Shown: positions 35,602 to 45,181 of the stretch, piece after piece
Layout of the letters: every line of letters starts with the position of its first letter
Numbering within the stretch: position 1 is the first letter of the stretch
Assembly: GCF_002149925.1 (NCBI RefSeq)
Contig: NZ_MSLT01000012.1
Span: 868,001 to 932,000 of the forward strand
Length of the DNA: 64,000 nt
Direction: 5' to 3'
From: Thioflexithrix psekupsensis
GTDB taxonomy: Bacteria > Pseudomonadota > Gammaproteobacteria > Beggiatoales > Beggiatoaceae
The notes under the pieces: generated by a model
What the model saw: the letters and a program-made list of their open reading frames with translations, nothing else
Databases searched by the model: none
What the model was told of the DNA's origin: nothing
Made by a program: the position numbers and the translations under genes

Positions 35602-35809
35602 ATGTACAGAATTTAGGGTAGAAATGTGGATAGTCCGTATTATTTTCGTTTAGATACTTATCCCTGCAAATTCCGTTCAAAAAAAGTAAAGATCACGTCA
35701 TCGTGATGTCATTTGCTTGTCATTGAAACTTCATTGAGCAGTCATCTATGCGCAATTTGACCTGATTATGCTTGTCCGTTATCACGAAAACGCACAGGAA
35801 TTCACCCTT

Positions 35810-36601
35810 ATGGACGCAGATGCTACTCTTCTATCTCCTGTTAAAACCGCTCACAATGAGACGGTTCATCTGGCTACTTCTCCACAAGAAATACGTCAAG
35901 CACAAGCCTTACGCTATCAAGTTTTTGCCGAAGAAATGGGGGCGGTATTGCATGGTGAGGAAGGCTATGATGTGGATCATTATGACCAATTTTGTCATCA
36001 CTTGCTGGTGAAAGACAGAGAAACACAGCAAATTATCGGCTGTACGCGCATTTTAACCAGTGATCAAGTGGGACAAGCAGGCGGATTTTATTCGGAATCT
36101 GAATTTGATTTAACGCCTATTTTCACGTTGCCGGGGCGTTTTATGGAAATTGGCCGTACTTGTATTCATCCTGATTATCGTAATAGTCATGTGTTGGGTT
36201 TGTTATGGTCGGGATTGGCGCAATTTATGGTGATGGGGAATTTTAATTATTTGATGGGTTGTGCAAGTATTCCAATGAGTGCGGGATATGAACACAGCAG
36301 TTTGGATCGGTTGCAGTCTCGTTATGCCGTAGCGACACATTTGCAGGTGCAGCCGCGTTATCCTTTGCAAGCGCGTCCTGAGTCGGTGTCGGTGAATGAG
36401 GAAGATGTGGTGATTCCTGCTTTATTAAAAGCCTATTTACGTTTAGGCGCGCAGATTTGTGGCGCACCGTGTTGGGATGCGGATTTTAAGGTGGCGGATT
36501 TGTTTATTCTCCTTGATATGGCTAATTTACAACGACGTTATGCGCGTCATTTTGTGGAACGAGTACAGCCTAAACCCGCTCAACACATGGTTTTTGCTTG
36601 A
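35810..36601 (+). CDS. GNAT-type N-acyltransferase, OlsB-like
   Basis: The 263-residue protein belongs to the acyl-ACP-dependent GNAT group that includes ornithine N-acyltransferase OlsB and related N-acyl amino-acid synthases. Matching features are QALRYQVFAEEMGA near the N-terminus, YDQFCHHLLVKD, IIGCTRILTSDQ, then RFMEIGRTCIHPDYRN, GLLWSGLAQFM and LMGCASIPMSAG. The C-terminus has PALLKAYLRLGAQICGAPCWDADF. OlsB makes lyso-ornithine lipid, a phosphorus-free membrane lipid; the partner OlsA is not in this window. ATG at 35810 has AGGA 11 bases upstream. An earlier ATG at 35768 has no site. Confidence 0.75.
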   Translation: MDADATLLSPVKTAHNETVHLATSPQEIRQAQALRYQVFAEEMGAVLHGEEGYDVDHYDQFCHHLLVKDRETQQIIGCTRILTSDQVGQAGGFYSESEFDLTPIFTLPGRFMEIGRTCIHPDYRNSHVLGLLWSGLAQFMVMGNFNYLMGCASIPMSAGYEHSSLDRLQSRYAVATHLQVQPRYPLQARPESVSVNEEDVVIPALLKAYLRLGAQICGAPCWDADFKVADLFILLDMANLQRRYARHFVERVQPKPAQHMVFA

Positions 36602-36704
36602 GTTTTTTTTGGGATTTTTGTGCAAACCATTCAGAATTTTCACGCCTGTTAGGAGGGGGAATAATGGGTTGTTTTTGTTTGGGGATTTAAGTTTTTTGTA
36701 AAAT

Positions 36705-38033
36705 TCATTCCTCAAAATTCCCCCGATTAATTCCTTTCACAATTTCCACTGTTTTTAAGCTGACTGTAATGACTTTGCCAATGAGTTCAAAAATATAACG
36801 CGGCTCGTCAAAACGATTCGGGTCATTAGTGATACCGCTGCGCTCGTCGGTTTTAACTTGGTATTGGTCGATAACCCATTGTAAGGCAGAACGGTTGCCT
36901 AGTTTGTAATCGAAAACTTGGGGCGGAATGCCTTTTAACGTTAATGTGTCGTTGTAAATGAGGGCGGTTTTGTCTTTGTTTAGGCGCATTTTTTCAACGC
37001 GCCACTCCAGTTTGCCTTTAATTTCGTCGTCTAATTCGTAGGGTTCTTGTTGTTCGTAGTTTAAATGTAGTTCGGCGAGTTGCTGCCCTGCTTGGCTGAT
37101 TGCCCAGAAATCGGGCACGTAAGGAATACGTGGCAGTTCGCGTTTTAAGTTGGCTTGGTATTTATCGCGGTAGCCTTGGTGGTGCAAAAATCCATAGATG
37201 TAATAAAAAATGTCCCATTTGCTGATGGTGTTGTCTTTGTAGTGGGTTTGGTAGGCGTTTAATGCCCAATTCGTGATGTTTTCTTGGCGGTGGCTGCCGT
37301 CTTCGGTGTAGGTGTAGAAGGGGAAGCATTGTGAATCCCCTGTGAAATGCAAATCAGGAATTACATTTGTCATTAAATTATGAAAAGGTTTATTGTTTCC
37401 AACAGCACTACAACAAATCACTTTATTTTCTTTTTCAGTTTCTGGCGTTGGGAAAATTGAGGGAAATTGTCCACGTCTATGGGTAAATATTTTGTCAAAA
37501 TAAAGATATTGTTTAGAAAATGGACGATAAAGAGAAAATCTTATATTTTCTTGATTAAACTCAGCAAAAATTAAATTCTCAAGATGTTTTTTCAGGCTAC
37601 TACTCCAGCTAATTTTTTTATCATCATAATTAGCAAAATCATCTATTCTTATTTCTTTGAGTTGTCTTGATAATTTTAAAACTTGATCATTATAAAATTC
37701 TATGCTGATTTGCATGTTTTCTGCTAATTTACTTTCATTAAAATGATAAGCCCAAGCATCTCTTGTTGTTTCTGCACCACGACTATAAACCTGAAAAATA
37801 ATCCCTTCCGCATCCGATTTATTCGCTTTTCCTGCCTTCGTTCCCATAGGCAAAAAATTGTCAAAACTATCGTGTAAGCCTTCAGTGAGCCAATTATGTT
37901 TGCTGTCGGGCGTAATTTCCTGCCACTCAACATTTTTATAACTTTCTTTTTCAGCTAAAAATTTTAGCTTATCAACCCGTGTCCAGAATTCGTCCACTCT
38001 TGCGTAATAGATTTTGGCCATGATTTTAAGAGC
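36705..38033 (-). pseudogene. C-terminal remnant of a type ISP restriction-modification enzyme
   Basis: The 438 residues from the ATG at 38021 match the C-terminal specificity region of type ISP single-chain restriction enzymes (LlaBIII-like). Matching segments are YYARVDEFW, SLYRPFSKQYLYFD, ALNAYQTHY with the FYYIYGFLH motif, YRDKYQANLKRELPRIP, and the end LQWVIDQYQVKTDERSGITNDPN. The enzyme is normally about 1,500 residues with nuclease, helicase and methylase domains before this part; none of these is upstream. In frame, CALKI precedes the methionine and a stop lies just before at about 38034. AbiE genes lie directly upstream. It is most likely a leftover; translation of a stand-alone specificity domain cannot be excluded. 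Confidence 0.72.
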
Positions 38034-38066
38034 GCATTAAGTTGGTGAAAAGTAGAAATAAGCCCG

Positions 38067-38936
38067 TTATTTTAAACATGAGTCATCTAAAATAAGTACT
38101 TGTTCAAAAAAATCTTTTAGATCAAAAATAACCTGCTCAAATTCAACATAATCAGCATTAATTCTTTTTAGGAACGCTGCCCAATCCTCTTCTTTTTGAT
38201 GAATGAACGCTGGTGTAAAAATGGCTATTTCACTTTTAGGAAACTTTGTGCCGCGTTGTTGAAAAGTTGCCTTAATGGCTTGCCATAAAACGGTTTTGTC
38301 AAGCGCATTGTGTTTAAGCAAAAACCAAATATCATAAAAATCTTTCATGCGAGAGTTGCTAAAATCTAGCTTAATTATGGCTTCAAATTTTTCTGCAATA
38401 ACGCTATAAATGGGATAGGCTTTTAATTTAGGTGCGGGAAAATGCAGTAAACAAGGATACTCTACCTCTTCTGCTTTAGGTGTAACAATATCGCCAAAAC
38501 CAATATCTATTTGAAGGCTACATTTTGCTTGTTCAATACGCGCTTGAAATGTGATTCTTACCCCTGTATAGGCTTTCTCAGCTCGAATAGCTTCCCCTTT
38601 TATCATGTCAGATAAAAACACAATACCATCATCATTAACTGCTTGATCACAAATTTCTTTAAATACGTTTTCTAAGTGAACAATGTCAGCATTGCCAAAT
38701 CCCAATAAATCAATATCACGGGTTGCTCGATGAGATGCGCCTGTCCACAAAATTAAAAGCATTCCACCTTTGAGTAAAAACTGTTCACGGTAAGGAGAAA
38801 TTCCCAAACGGTAAAGAAATCGCTCAAACGCATAACGCTGTAAAATAAAATTAAAATCTTCTTTTTTTTCACGCGACAAATTAAGTAATTTTTGCCTTAC
38901 TGATACAGCTATATTTTTAATCTGTTTTTTTGTCAT
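38067..38936 (-). CDS. abiEii: AbiEii-type nucleotidyltransferase toxin
   Basis: This is the toxin of a type IV-like AbiE toxin-antitoxin/abortive-infection pair. The 289-residue protein shows the nucleotidyltransferase motif KGGMLLILW, then RATRDIDLLGFG (DxD-type metal site), QIDIGFGDI and the later EKFEAIIKL and RMKDFYDIW typical of DUF1814. ATG at 38936 overlaps the antitoxin stop as ATGA (38933-38936), the usual coupling in AbiE operons. The downstream gene is the type ISP remnant. Confidence 0.88.
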   Translation of the reverse strand: MTKKQIKNIAVSVRQKLLNLSREKKEDFNFILQRYAFERFLYRLGISPYREQFLLKGGMLLILWTGASHRATRDIDLLGFGNADIVHLENVFKEICDQAVNDDGIVFLSDMIKGEAIRAEKAYTGVRITFQARIEQAKCSLQIDIGFGDIVTPKAEEVEYPCLLHFPAPKLKAYPIYSVIAEKFEAIIKLDFSNSRMKDFYDIWFLLKHNALDKTVLWQAIKATFQQRGTKFPKSEIAIFTPAFIHQKEEDWAAFLKRINADYVEFEQVIFDLKDFFEQVLILDDSCLK

Positions 38937-39511
38937 ATAGCGAGAAACTCCAAATAAGGCTGCATCACTGTTTTTACCTTACAAATTTCTGCATATTCAT
39001 ACAGTTCTTGCATCGTGCAACGGCGTTCAGACCAACAATTTTTTAAGGCTTCTAAAGCAATATCTAACCCGATTTTATTACGGTGTTTAAAACAATCAGC
39101 CACTGTTTTAGCAGGGTTATAAATTGGCACTGGCACACCATTTAGAATATGAAACTCGCGGCCTGTTTCTAAAGCCTGACCAGAAAATTGTACATAATGT
39201 ATAGGTATATCTTTTGGAATTGATGTATTAGGCGGAACGGCTAACCAAACTTTAAATGGCAATTGAGTGGTTAAATGATGAAAATGTAAAGCGGATAGCA
39301 AGCATATTGTGCCTTTTGGCACCGCTTTAACCGTTTGAATTAAACTAAAATGTTCATCTATTGTAAATTCAGTTGAAGCATACAAGCCCTTGCTCAATCG
39401 CATAACTTGACCCGTTTCATAAAGTTTACGCAATTGAGAATGTTGATTTTTTTTAATGCTTTTACGGCGAAATATGCCTTGTTGTTTGATGAAATCAATC
39501 AGTTCAGTCAT
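38933..39511 (-). CDS. abiEi: AbiEi-type antitoxin
   Basis: AbiEi autoregulates the operon and counteracts AbiEii. The 192-residue protein has an N-terminal winged-helix domain (IDFIKQQGIFRRKSI, LRKLYETGQVMRLSKGLYAS) followed by the AbiEi C-terminal domain (CLLSALHFHHLTTQLP, VPVPIYNPAKTVADCFKHRNKIG). ATG at 39511 is chosen for the GGAAT about 8 bases upstream; TTG at 39523 is an alternative. The 400-bp stretch to apaH (39512-39928) is AT-rich and shows no gene. Confidence 0.86.
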   Translation of the reverse strand: MTELIDFIKQQGIFRRKSIKKNQHSQLRKLYETGQVMRLSKGLYASTEFTIDEHFSLIQTVKAVPKGTICLLSALHFHHLTTQLPFKVWLAVPPNTSIPKDIPIHYVQFSGQALETGREFHILNGVPVPIYNPAKTVADCFKHRNKIGLDIALEALKNCWSERRCTMQELYEYAEICKVKTVMQPYLEFLAI

Positions 39512-39928
39512 GGCTATTCCCAAAATTTTATGGTTTAAATTTGTTTAATTGCTTATTATCCCACAATTAATACAATATTACTCTATGCGTTCCTCTTTTT
39601 TGCCACATTTAGCCTACTATAAAAAAAAATTATAGAATCAACTATTTAACAAGTCTATAAAATCCGTTATTGTAACGTTTATATTTTTGAATAGCCTGAT
39701 ACATCCCACAAGGTTTGTAGCAGATTTTTTATGAAAACAGGGAATAAATGCAAATTTACGGTTAAATTCTCTAAAAATAAAATTCTATTTCATGCAAGCT
39801 CGCGTATCCTTCCCAAAACAACAGCCAAACCCAGTGCTTTTGTGCTATTTTTAAAGAATCACCCCAACCAAAAACCGACGTTGAGCCTATTTATCATTCC
39901 GTCCGTCAAACAAAATGAGTTAATGTTT

Positions 39929-40783
39929 ATGCCCACTTACGCTATTGGTGATGTACAAGGTTGTTACGACGACCTGAGACGCTTACTTGATGCCATTCGC
40001 TACGATCCGTCCACAGATATTTTATGGTCAGCGGGCGATATTGTGAACCGTGGGCAGCAGTCTCTGGAAGTATTGCGATTTTTTTATGACTTGAAACATC
40101 AAGCCGTAGTGGTATTGGGAAATCACGAATTGCATTTATTAACAGTGGCTTATGCGTTTCCTGAGCGAATGCGTCCGGGAGATACGTTGACTCCTATTTT
40201 AAACGCGCCTGATAGAGAAGAATTATTAACTTGGTTGCGTCACTGTCCGTTTTTACACCATGACCATTATTTAGGGTTTACATTGGTTCATGCGGGATTT
40301 CCGCCGCAATGGGATTTATTACAAGCTTGTCGTTGTGCTTCGGAGCTGGAAGACGAATTGCGGGGGCAAGATTATCCGCTCTTACTGCGGCATATTTACG
40401 GTGACAGTCCGCGAGAATGGCGAGAAGATTTAACGGGTTGGGATCGTTTGCGTTTTATCAGTAATTGTTTTACTCGAATTCGCTATTGCACCCCAAACGG
40501 GGAATTATCCATGAAAAACAAAGGAAAACCTCGTTTAGACCATATTTATGCGGCGAATGAGGAGCGGCCGTGGTTTATGTTACCGCAGCGTGCCAGTCAA
40601 AAATTACAAATTATTTTTGGACACTGGTCAACATTGGGTTTTTATGCCGATGCGAAAAATGGAATTTATGGCATGGACAGTGGCTGTTTATGGGGCGGAG
40701 AATTGACGGCGATGCGTTTGGAAGATAAACAAGTTTTTCAAGTAAAATGTCAGCGCAAACGTGCGCCCCACAAGCATTCGTAA
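39929..40783 (+). CDS. apaH: Symmetrical bis(5'-nucleosyl)-tetraphosphatase
   Basis: ApaH cleaves Ap4A to two ADP and also acts on NpnN caps of RNA. The 284-residue protein has the metallophosphoesterase motifs YAIGDVQGCYDDL, WSAGDIVNRG (GDxxNRG), VLGNHELH and later FGHWSTLGFY. The family starts at MPTYAIGD, so ATG at 39929 (or 39923, ATGTTTATG) is preferred over the long 66-residue upstream extension, which has no family similarity. A GATTCAGAC element follows directly after the stop. Confidence 0.94.
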   Translation: MPTYAIGDVQGCYDDLRRLLDAIRYDPSTDILWSAGDIVNRGQQSLEVLRFFYDLKHQAVVVLGNHELHLLTVAYAFPERMRPGDTLTPILNAPDREELLTWLRHCPFLHHDHYLGFTLVHAGFPPQWDLLQACRCASELEDELRGQDYPLLLRHIYGDSPREWREDLTGWDRLRFISNCFTRIRYCTPNGELSMKNKGKPRLDHIYAANEERPWFMLPQRASQKLQIIFGHWSTLGFYADAKNGIYGMDSGCLWGGELTAMRLEDKQVFQVKCQRKRAPHKHS

Positions 40784-40794
40784 TGATGCCTTGT

Positions 40795-40851
40795 GTCTGA
40801 ATCAGAATTTTTTAAAGAAGATAAGTACCCCATTAAAATTCTGATTCAGAC
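40795..40851. repeat. Complete GATTCAGAC-ended miniature repeat (57 bp)
   Basis: GTCTGAATCAGAATTTT (40795-40811) and AAAATTCTGATTCAGAC (40835-40851) are perfect 17-bp inverted repeats around a 23-base centre. It sits between the 3' ends of convergent apaH and gshB and could act as a bidirectional RNA hairpin there. Confidence 0.88.
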
Positions 40852-40858
40852 AAAACCA

Positions 40859-41809
40859 TTAATGACAATTTTTTGCTAAAAAATCAATCAATTCTCCCGC
40901 AATATCTAACTGATAAATTCGTTCTAATTCTCGAATTCCTGTGGGACTGGTGACATTAATTTCTGTTAAATAATCCCCAATCACATCCAAACCCACAAAA
41001 AATAAACCCCGTCGCTGCAATTCAGGTGCAACTTGCTCACAAATCCAATAATCTCGTTCGGTTAAAGCCACGCCTTCTCCGCGCGCGCCTACGGCTAAAT
41101 TGCCACGAAATTCTCCTTGTGCGGGAATTCGTGCCAAAGCGTAAGGAATCGGCTTACCATTAATTAACAAAATGCGTTTATCTCCATATTCTAAAATATC
41201 AGGAATATAACGCTGTGCCATAACAAAACGTTGTTCTTGTTGGGTAATGGTTTCAATAATCACACGGGTATTTAAATCACCTAATTGCAAGCGAAAAACA
41301 GAACTGCCTCCCATGGCATCCAAAGGTTTAAGCACGATTTGTTGATGGGTTTGTAAAAATTGCTGTAATTGGCTGGCTTGACGAGTGACTAATGTCGGCG
41401 GACAACACTGAGGAAACCAAGTGGTATATAACTTTTCATTGGCATCGCGTAAACTTTGCGGCTTATTCACCACAAAAACGCCTGCTTTTTCCGCTTGTTC
41501 TAATAAATAAGTGGCAATAATATATTCCATATTAAAAGGTGGGTCTTTGCGCATTAATACGCAATGTAACGCACTTAATGGTTGACAAATACTTTCGCCT
41601 AATTCAAACCAATGATCAACCTGATCATATACCGTAATAGGGCGCATTTTTCCCCATACTTGTGTCTCTTGTAAAAATAAATCGGAAACTGTTAAATACC
41701 ACAATGTCCAACCGCGGGATTGTGCGGCTAATAACATGGCAAAACTGCTGTCTTTATAAACTTTAATGTGCGCAATATCATCCATGATCATGCCAAGTGT
41801 TAAGTTCAT
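40859..41809 (-). CDS. gshB: Glutathione synthetase
   Basis: It joins gamma-glutamylcysteine and glycine using ATP. The 316-residue ATP-grasp protein starts LTLGMIMDDIAHIKVYKDSSFAMLLAAQ as in the family. It has the RKDPPFNMEYI region, PQSLRDANEKLY, VLKPLDAMGGSSVFRL, and the C-terminal metal site DVIGDYLTEINVTSPTG. ATG at 41809 is supported by the family start. The 360-bp gap beyond it (41810-42169) is gene-free. Confidence 0.96.
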   Translation of the reverse strand: MNLTLGMIMDDIAHIKVYKDSSFAMLLAAQSRGWTLWYLTVSDLFLQETQVWGKMRPITVYDQVDHWFELGESICQPLSALHCVLMRKDPPFNMEYIIATYLLEQAEKAGVFVVNKPQSLRDANEKLYTTWFPQCCPPTLVTRQASQLQQFLQTHQQIVLKPLDAMGGSSVFRLQLGDLNTRVIIETITQQEQRFVMAQRYIPDILEYGDKRILLINGKPIPYALARIPAQGEFRGNLAVGARGEGVALTERDYWICEQVAPELQRRGLFFVGLDVIGDYLTEINVTSPTGIRELERIYQLDIAGELIDFLAKNCH

Positions 41810-42049
41810 TGGTATTAAATTCCTTTTATAAAAGGTTGCAAGTTAAAGTCACAAGTGAGTGGTAGGGAAAAATTCCACATGAGTCGCTGTGATTTTATCA
41901 TGAGAAAAATGTAGCATGTGACTTAATGGCGAAACAATTGTTAATTAACCATGCGACAACCTCTTTAATCCCCTTGCAATATCCTGTATCCTATGCCGAT
42001 GCACTGCGTTTTTATTATATCCCCATAATACCTGCCCATCGGGCTAGTC

Positions 42050-42092
42050 GAAACTGCGCGAATGCGCTGATGGTTTCGGTGACTGTTGGGAC
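42050..42092. other. Possible RNA hairpin upstream of the DUF349 gene
   Basis: In the gene-free gap 41810-42169, CGAAAC and GTTTCG flank an inner GCGC/GCGC pair around GAAT. This gives a two-tier stem in the likely 5' leader of the downstream gene. No known riboswitch was recognised. Confidence 0.25.
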
Positions 42093-42169
42093 TCCTTAGG
42101 TTGCGCGCCAAATCACTTTCCAACGGGTGTAACCCTTCTGGTAATTCAGTTGAACGGATGGCCTAAATC

Positions 42170-45100
42170 ATGATTTTTTCCAAGTTAAAAGGCTTTAAAG
42201 AGCCAAAAACAGCCAATTGGCAACACCCCGATGCCGATGTTCGTCGTGCCGCGGTAGACAGCATTACAGATGAAAATATTTTAAAACAAATAATCACTAC
42301 CGATAGTGATTCACTTGTGCGACGCGCCGCGATACAAAAACTCAGCGATCTTGATGTTTTACACAACCTACATCAACAAGACAACGATGCAGAGATTCGG
42401 GAATGTGCGCTACGTCGTGCCGTACAATTATTGTCCGCAACGAAAGAATCCACGTCGCTGGCTGAACGGCTGGCGTGGGTCAAACAAACGGATAATACCA
42501 AGCTGTTAGAACAGTTGGCACTCAAGGCACAAGCCTCAGAATTACGTTTAGCCGCCATTGAGAAAATTGAACGAGAAGCCTTATTGGGTGATGTGGCGAG
42601 TCAAGATGCTGTGCCGGCGTTGCGCTTGGCTGCGGTTGAGAAAATTCAACAAAAATCTACACTTGAGCGAGTTTACAAAGCAACCCGCAGCAGCGATAAA
42701 CAAGTAAGTCGCATCGCTAAAGAAAAGTTAGATCGTCTGATTGAACAAGAACAACGCCCGCTCAAAATCCAATCCGAAGGAGAGGCGATTTGTAAACGTT
42801 TAGAAGTATTAGGACGCGGGAAAGCCGCTTGGTCGCAAGAACAATTAGAATTTTCCCAATTACAACAGCGTTGGCAAGCGATTGCAAATGAAGCACAAAA
42901 ACCGTTAATTGACCGTTATCAACAGGCTGAATCCGCCTTTTTATCCGCTTGGCACGATCACGAAATCGCACAACGACAACAACAAGAACAATTACAAGCC
43001 CTTGATTCACAACGCGCAGGTAAGCATGATCTGTGTCAATATGCGACGGCAACACTAGAAGAATTGACCAAACTACGCGATACTGCACTTCCGTGTGACA
43101 TTGCAGATTATTTTGCGCGATTGGACACATGGCAAGCACGTTGGCATGAATTACCTGCGTTGTCTGACAGCAAAGAGGAAAAACAGTGGCAACAGCGTTT
43201 TGAACAAACGTTGACGGCAATTCGTCGTCTGCTTGGGCAGCGGGAAAAAGCTGAACAACTGAATTATGCTTTGCGTAAACTCTGCGAAAAAGCAGAAAAT
43301 GCCCTGACTCGTCCTGTTAAATCTTCTAAAATCAAAGAGTTAAAAGACGCTTGGCAATCGCTGGCTATTCCTACAACTGAGGCGGGATTACTTCAAGAAA
43401 ATGCCATTCGTTTTCAAAATGCGTTACAGCAATTAGAACAGCATGTGGCACAACAAGCCACTCAGCGCGATCAATGGGTGCAGCAATTAACCGCTGAATT
43501 GCAAAATTTGGAAAACGCCTTAGAAAAAGGCGAATTGCACACGGCCATTGATCTGGAAAAAAACAGTATTGATTTGCTCAGTAAGATTACAGGATTACCC
43601 ACTGCGCAGTACAAAACCTTAGAGGCTCGTTTACACGAGTCGGTGACCAAAATTCGAGAATGGCGCAGTTGGGAAAATTGGGGTGTACTCAATGAACGTA
43701 AGTTATTGTGTGAACAAGCAGAACAGTTGTTAGCACAGGGCGCAGATGATCCAGAAAAAACTGCACATTCCATTCGTAAAATGCAAGAAGAATGGAAAAA
43801 ATTGGGCAGTATCAGCAATTCTCAGGGATTATGGAAGCGTTTTAACGAAGCCTGTAATAAAGCCTATGATAGCTGTCAGGTTTACTTTGATCAGCAAGCC
43901 CAACAACGCCAAGCCAATTTGCAAGCCAAGAGACAATTGTGTCAATCTTTAGAAGATTTCATGGCACAAATTAATTGGGATAAACCGAATTGGCGGGAAA
44001 TGAACCAATATTTACATGCTTTTAAGAAAGAGTGGCACAATATTGGCGCAACAGATCGTAAAGATCGCAAACCGTTAAAAGAATGTTACGATAAATTAGC
44101 GGGGCAATTAGAACGTAAATTAAATGCGGAATATGCCGCAAATAAAGCCCTACGTGAACGCTTAATTCAAGAAGCTGAAGCTGCACAAAAAATGGAAGAT
44201 ACCGCGGCAGCAATTGAATTAACCAAAGCCATTCAAAATCGCTGGAAAGTCACTGTTCCCGGTCAGCGTAAAATGGAACATCAATTGTGGGAGCGGTTTC
44301 GTAAAACTTGTGATGTGGTTTTTGATCGGTCGAAACATGAAAAAGAAGCCCGCAAAATCGCAGAAGAACAAGAGAAAAATGCCCGCACTCAGAAATTGCA
44401 ACAGTGCGCCGCGTTGTGCGAGGAGGTTGAGCAATTGCTGGGTCTCAACGGCAGTGATTTGGCGGATGCCTTGATGCGTTTAAAGGAATTTCAAGCCAAA
44501 TGGCGCGACATCAGCAACCTGTACGCGTCCGAAGCAAAGGCTTTAGATAAACGGTTTTATGCGGCGTGTCATCAGGTGAAATTAAAAGCCCAATTGCAAT
44601 TACTCACTGAAGATCAAATGCAATTAAAATTATTAGCCGAAAAAGCCGCCTTATGTCATGAATTAGAAATGGCAACGCACAAGGGAATGCTGACCCCAGA
44701 ACCAATGGAAATGATCCAGTCTCGTTGGTCGCAAAGTCCTGTTTTAGAAAACATGTCACATCAGGCGTTAATGCAACAGCGTTTTGAACAAGCCCTATCG
44801 GGTATTATTCCTATTTCGCCAGAGGCGAAAAAAGCCAGAGAATTATTATGTTTGCGCTTAGAGATTTTGGCAAATATAGAATCGCCCCCAGAGCAATCTC
44901 AATTGCGTTTGTCTTTAAAAGTGGCGCAATTGTCCGATGCCTTGTCTGGGGCAACTTCCGCAAAAGATAAAGTCTCTGAACTTCAATCATTAGAGCAAGA
45001 ATGGTATTTAACGCCTGCTTGCGGAGGAGATGATGCGGAAGGCTTAGAAAATCGCTTTTCTCACGCTAAAGCGGCATTAATTCATTTGATTTTAAATCCG

Positions 45101-45181
45101 CCGTCGTCCTCTAAAAAAGAGGAAAATGCCAAAGACGCAAAAACATCTGGCAATGCGACTTCACAAGGTGACATGAAGTAA
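42170..45181 (+). CDS. HEAT-repeat plus multiple DUF349 protein
   Basis: The 1003-residue cytoplasmic protein begins with about five HEAT-like repeats (VRRAAVDSITDENILKQI, LVRRAAIQKLSDLDVL, residues ~20-170). It continues as a long, Gln- and Glu-rich helical rod made of repeated DUF349 units, recognisable by W-x(3)-G and LWERFRKTCDVVF-like stretches such as WKKLGSISNSQGLWKRFNEAC and WHNIGATDRKDRKPLKECY. DUF349 proteins have no settled function. The last codon overlaps the ATG of the SIS-domain gene by one base (45181), so the two are coupled. ATG at 42170 is the only good start. Confidence 0.85.
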   Translation: MIFSKLKGFKEPKTANWQHPDADVRRAAVDSITDENILKQIITTDSDSLVRRAAIQKLSDLDVLHNLHQQDNDAEIRECALRRAVQLLSATKESTSLAERLAWVKQTDNTKLLEQLALKAQASELRLAAIEKIEREALLGDVASQDAVPALRLAAVEKIQQKSTLERVYKATRSSDKQVSRIAKEKLDRLIEQEQRPLKIQSEGEAICKRLEVLGRGKAAWSQEQLEFSQLQQRWQAIANEAQKPLIDRYQQAESAFLSAWHDHEIAQRQQQEQLQALDSQRAGKHDLCQYATATLEELTKLRDTALPCDIADYFARLDTWQARWHELPALSDSKEEKQWQQRFEQTLTAIRRLLGQREKAEQLNYALRKLCEKAENALTRPVKSSKIKELKDAWQSLAIPTTEAGLLQENAIRFQNALQQLEQHVAQQATQRDQWVQQLTAELQNLENALEKGELHTAIDLEKNSIDLLSKITGLPTAQYKTLEARLHESVTKIREWRSWENWGVLNERKLLCEQAEQLLAQGADDPEKTAHSIRKMQEEWKKLGSISNSQGLWKRFNEACNKAYDSCQVYFDQQAQQRQANLQAKRQLCQSLEDFMAQINWDKPNWREMNQYLHAFKKEWHNIGATDRKDRKPLKECYDKLAGQLERKLNAEYAANKALRERLIQEAEAAQKMEDTAAAIELTKAIQNRWKVTVPGQRKMEHQLWERFRKTCDVVFDRSKHEKEARKIAEEQEKNARTQKLQQCAALCEEVEQLLGLNGSDLADALMRLKEFQAKWRDISNLYASEAKALDKRFYAACHQVKLKAQLQLLTEDQMQLKLLAEKAALCHELEMATHKGMLTPEPMEMIQSRWSQSPVLENMSHQALMQQRFEQALSGIIPISPEAKKARELLCLRLEILANIESPPEQSQLRLSLKVAQLSDALSGATSAKDKVSELQSLEQEWYLTPACGGDDAEGLENRFSHAKAALIHLILNPPSSSKKEENAKDAKTSGNATSQGDMK

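Larger units (their letters stand above)
35338..35661. repeat. Miniature element (324 bp) with nested inner element
   Basis: The 23-base ends 35338-35360 and 35639-35661 are inverted repeats matching at 20 of 23 positions. Inside lie a second GC-rich miniature element (35374-35506) and a half-site of the GATTCAGA family near 35591. No gene is present. The whole 35284-35809 gap is therefore repeat-derived apart from the upstream region of the acyltransferase gene. Confidence 0.65.
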
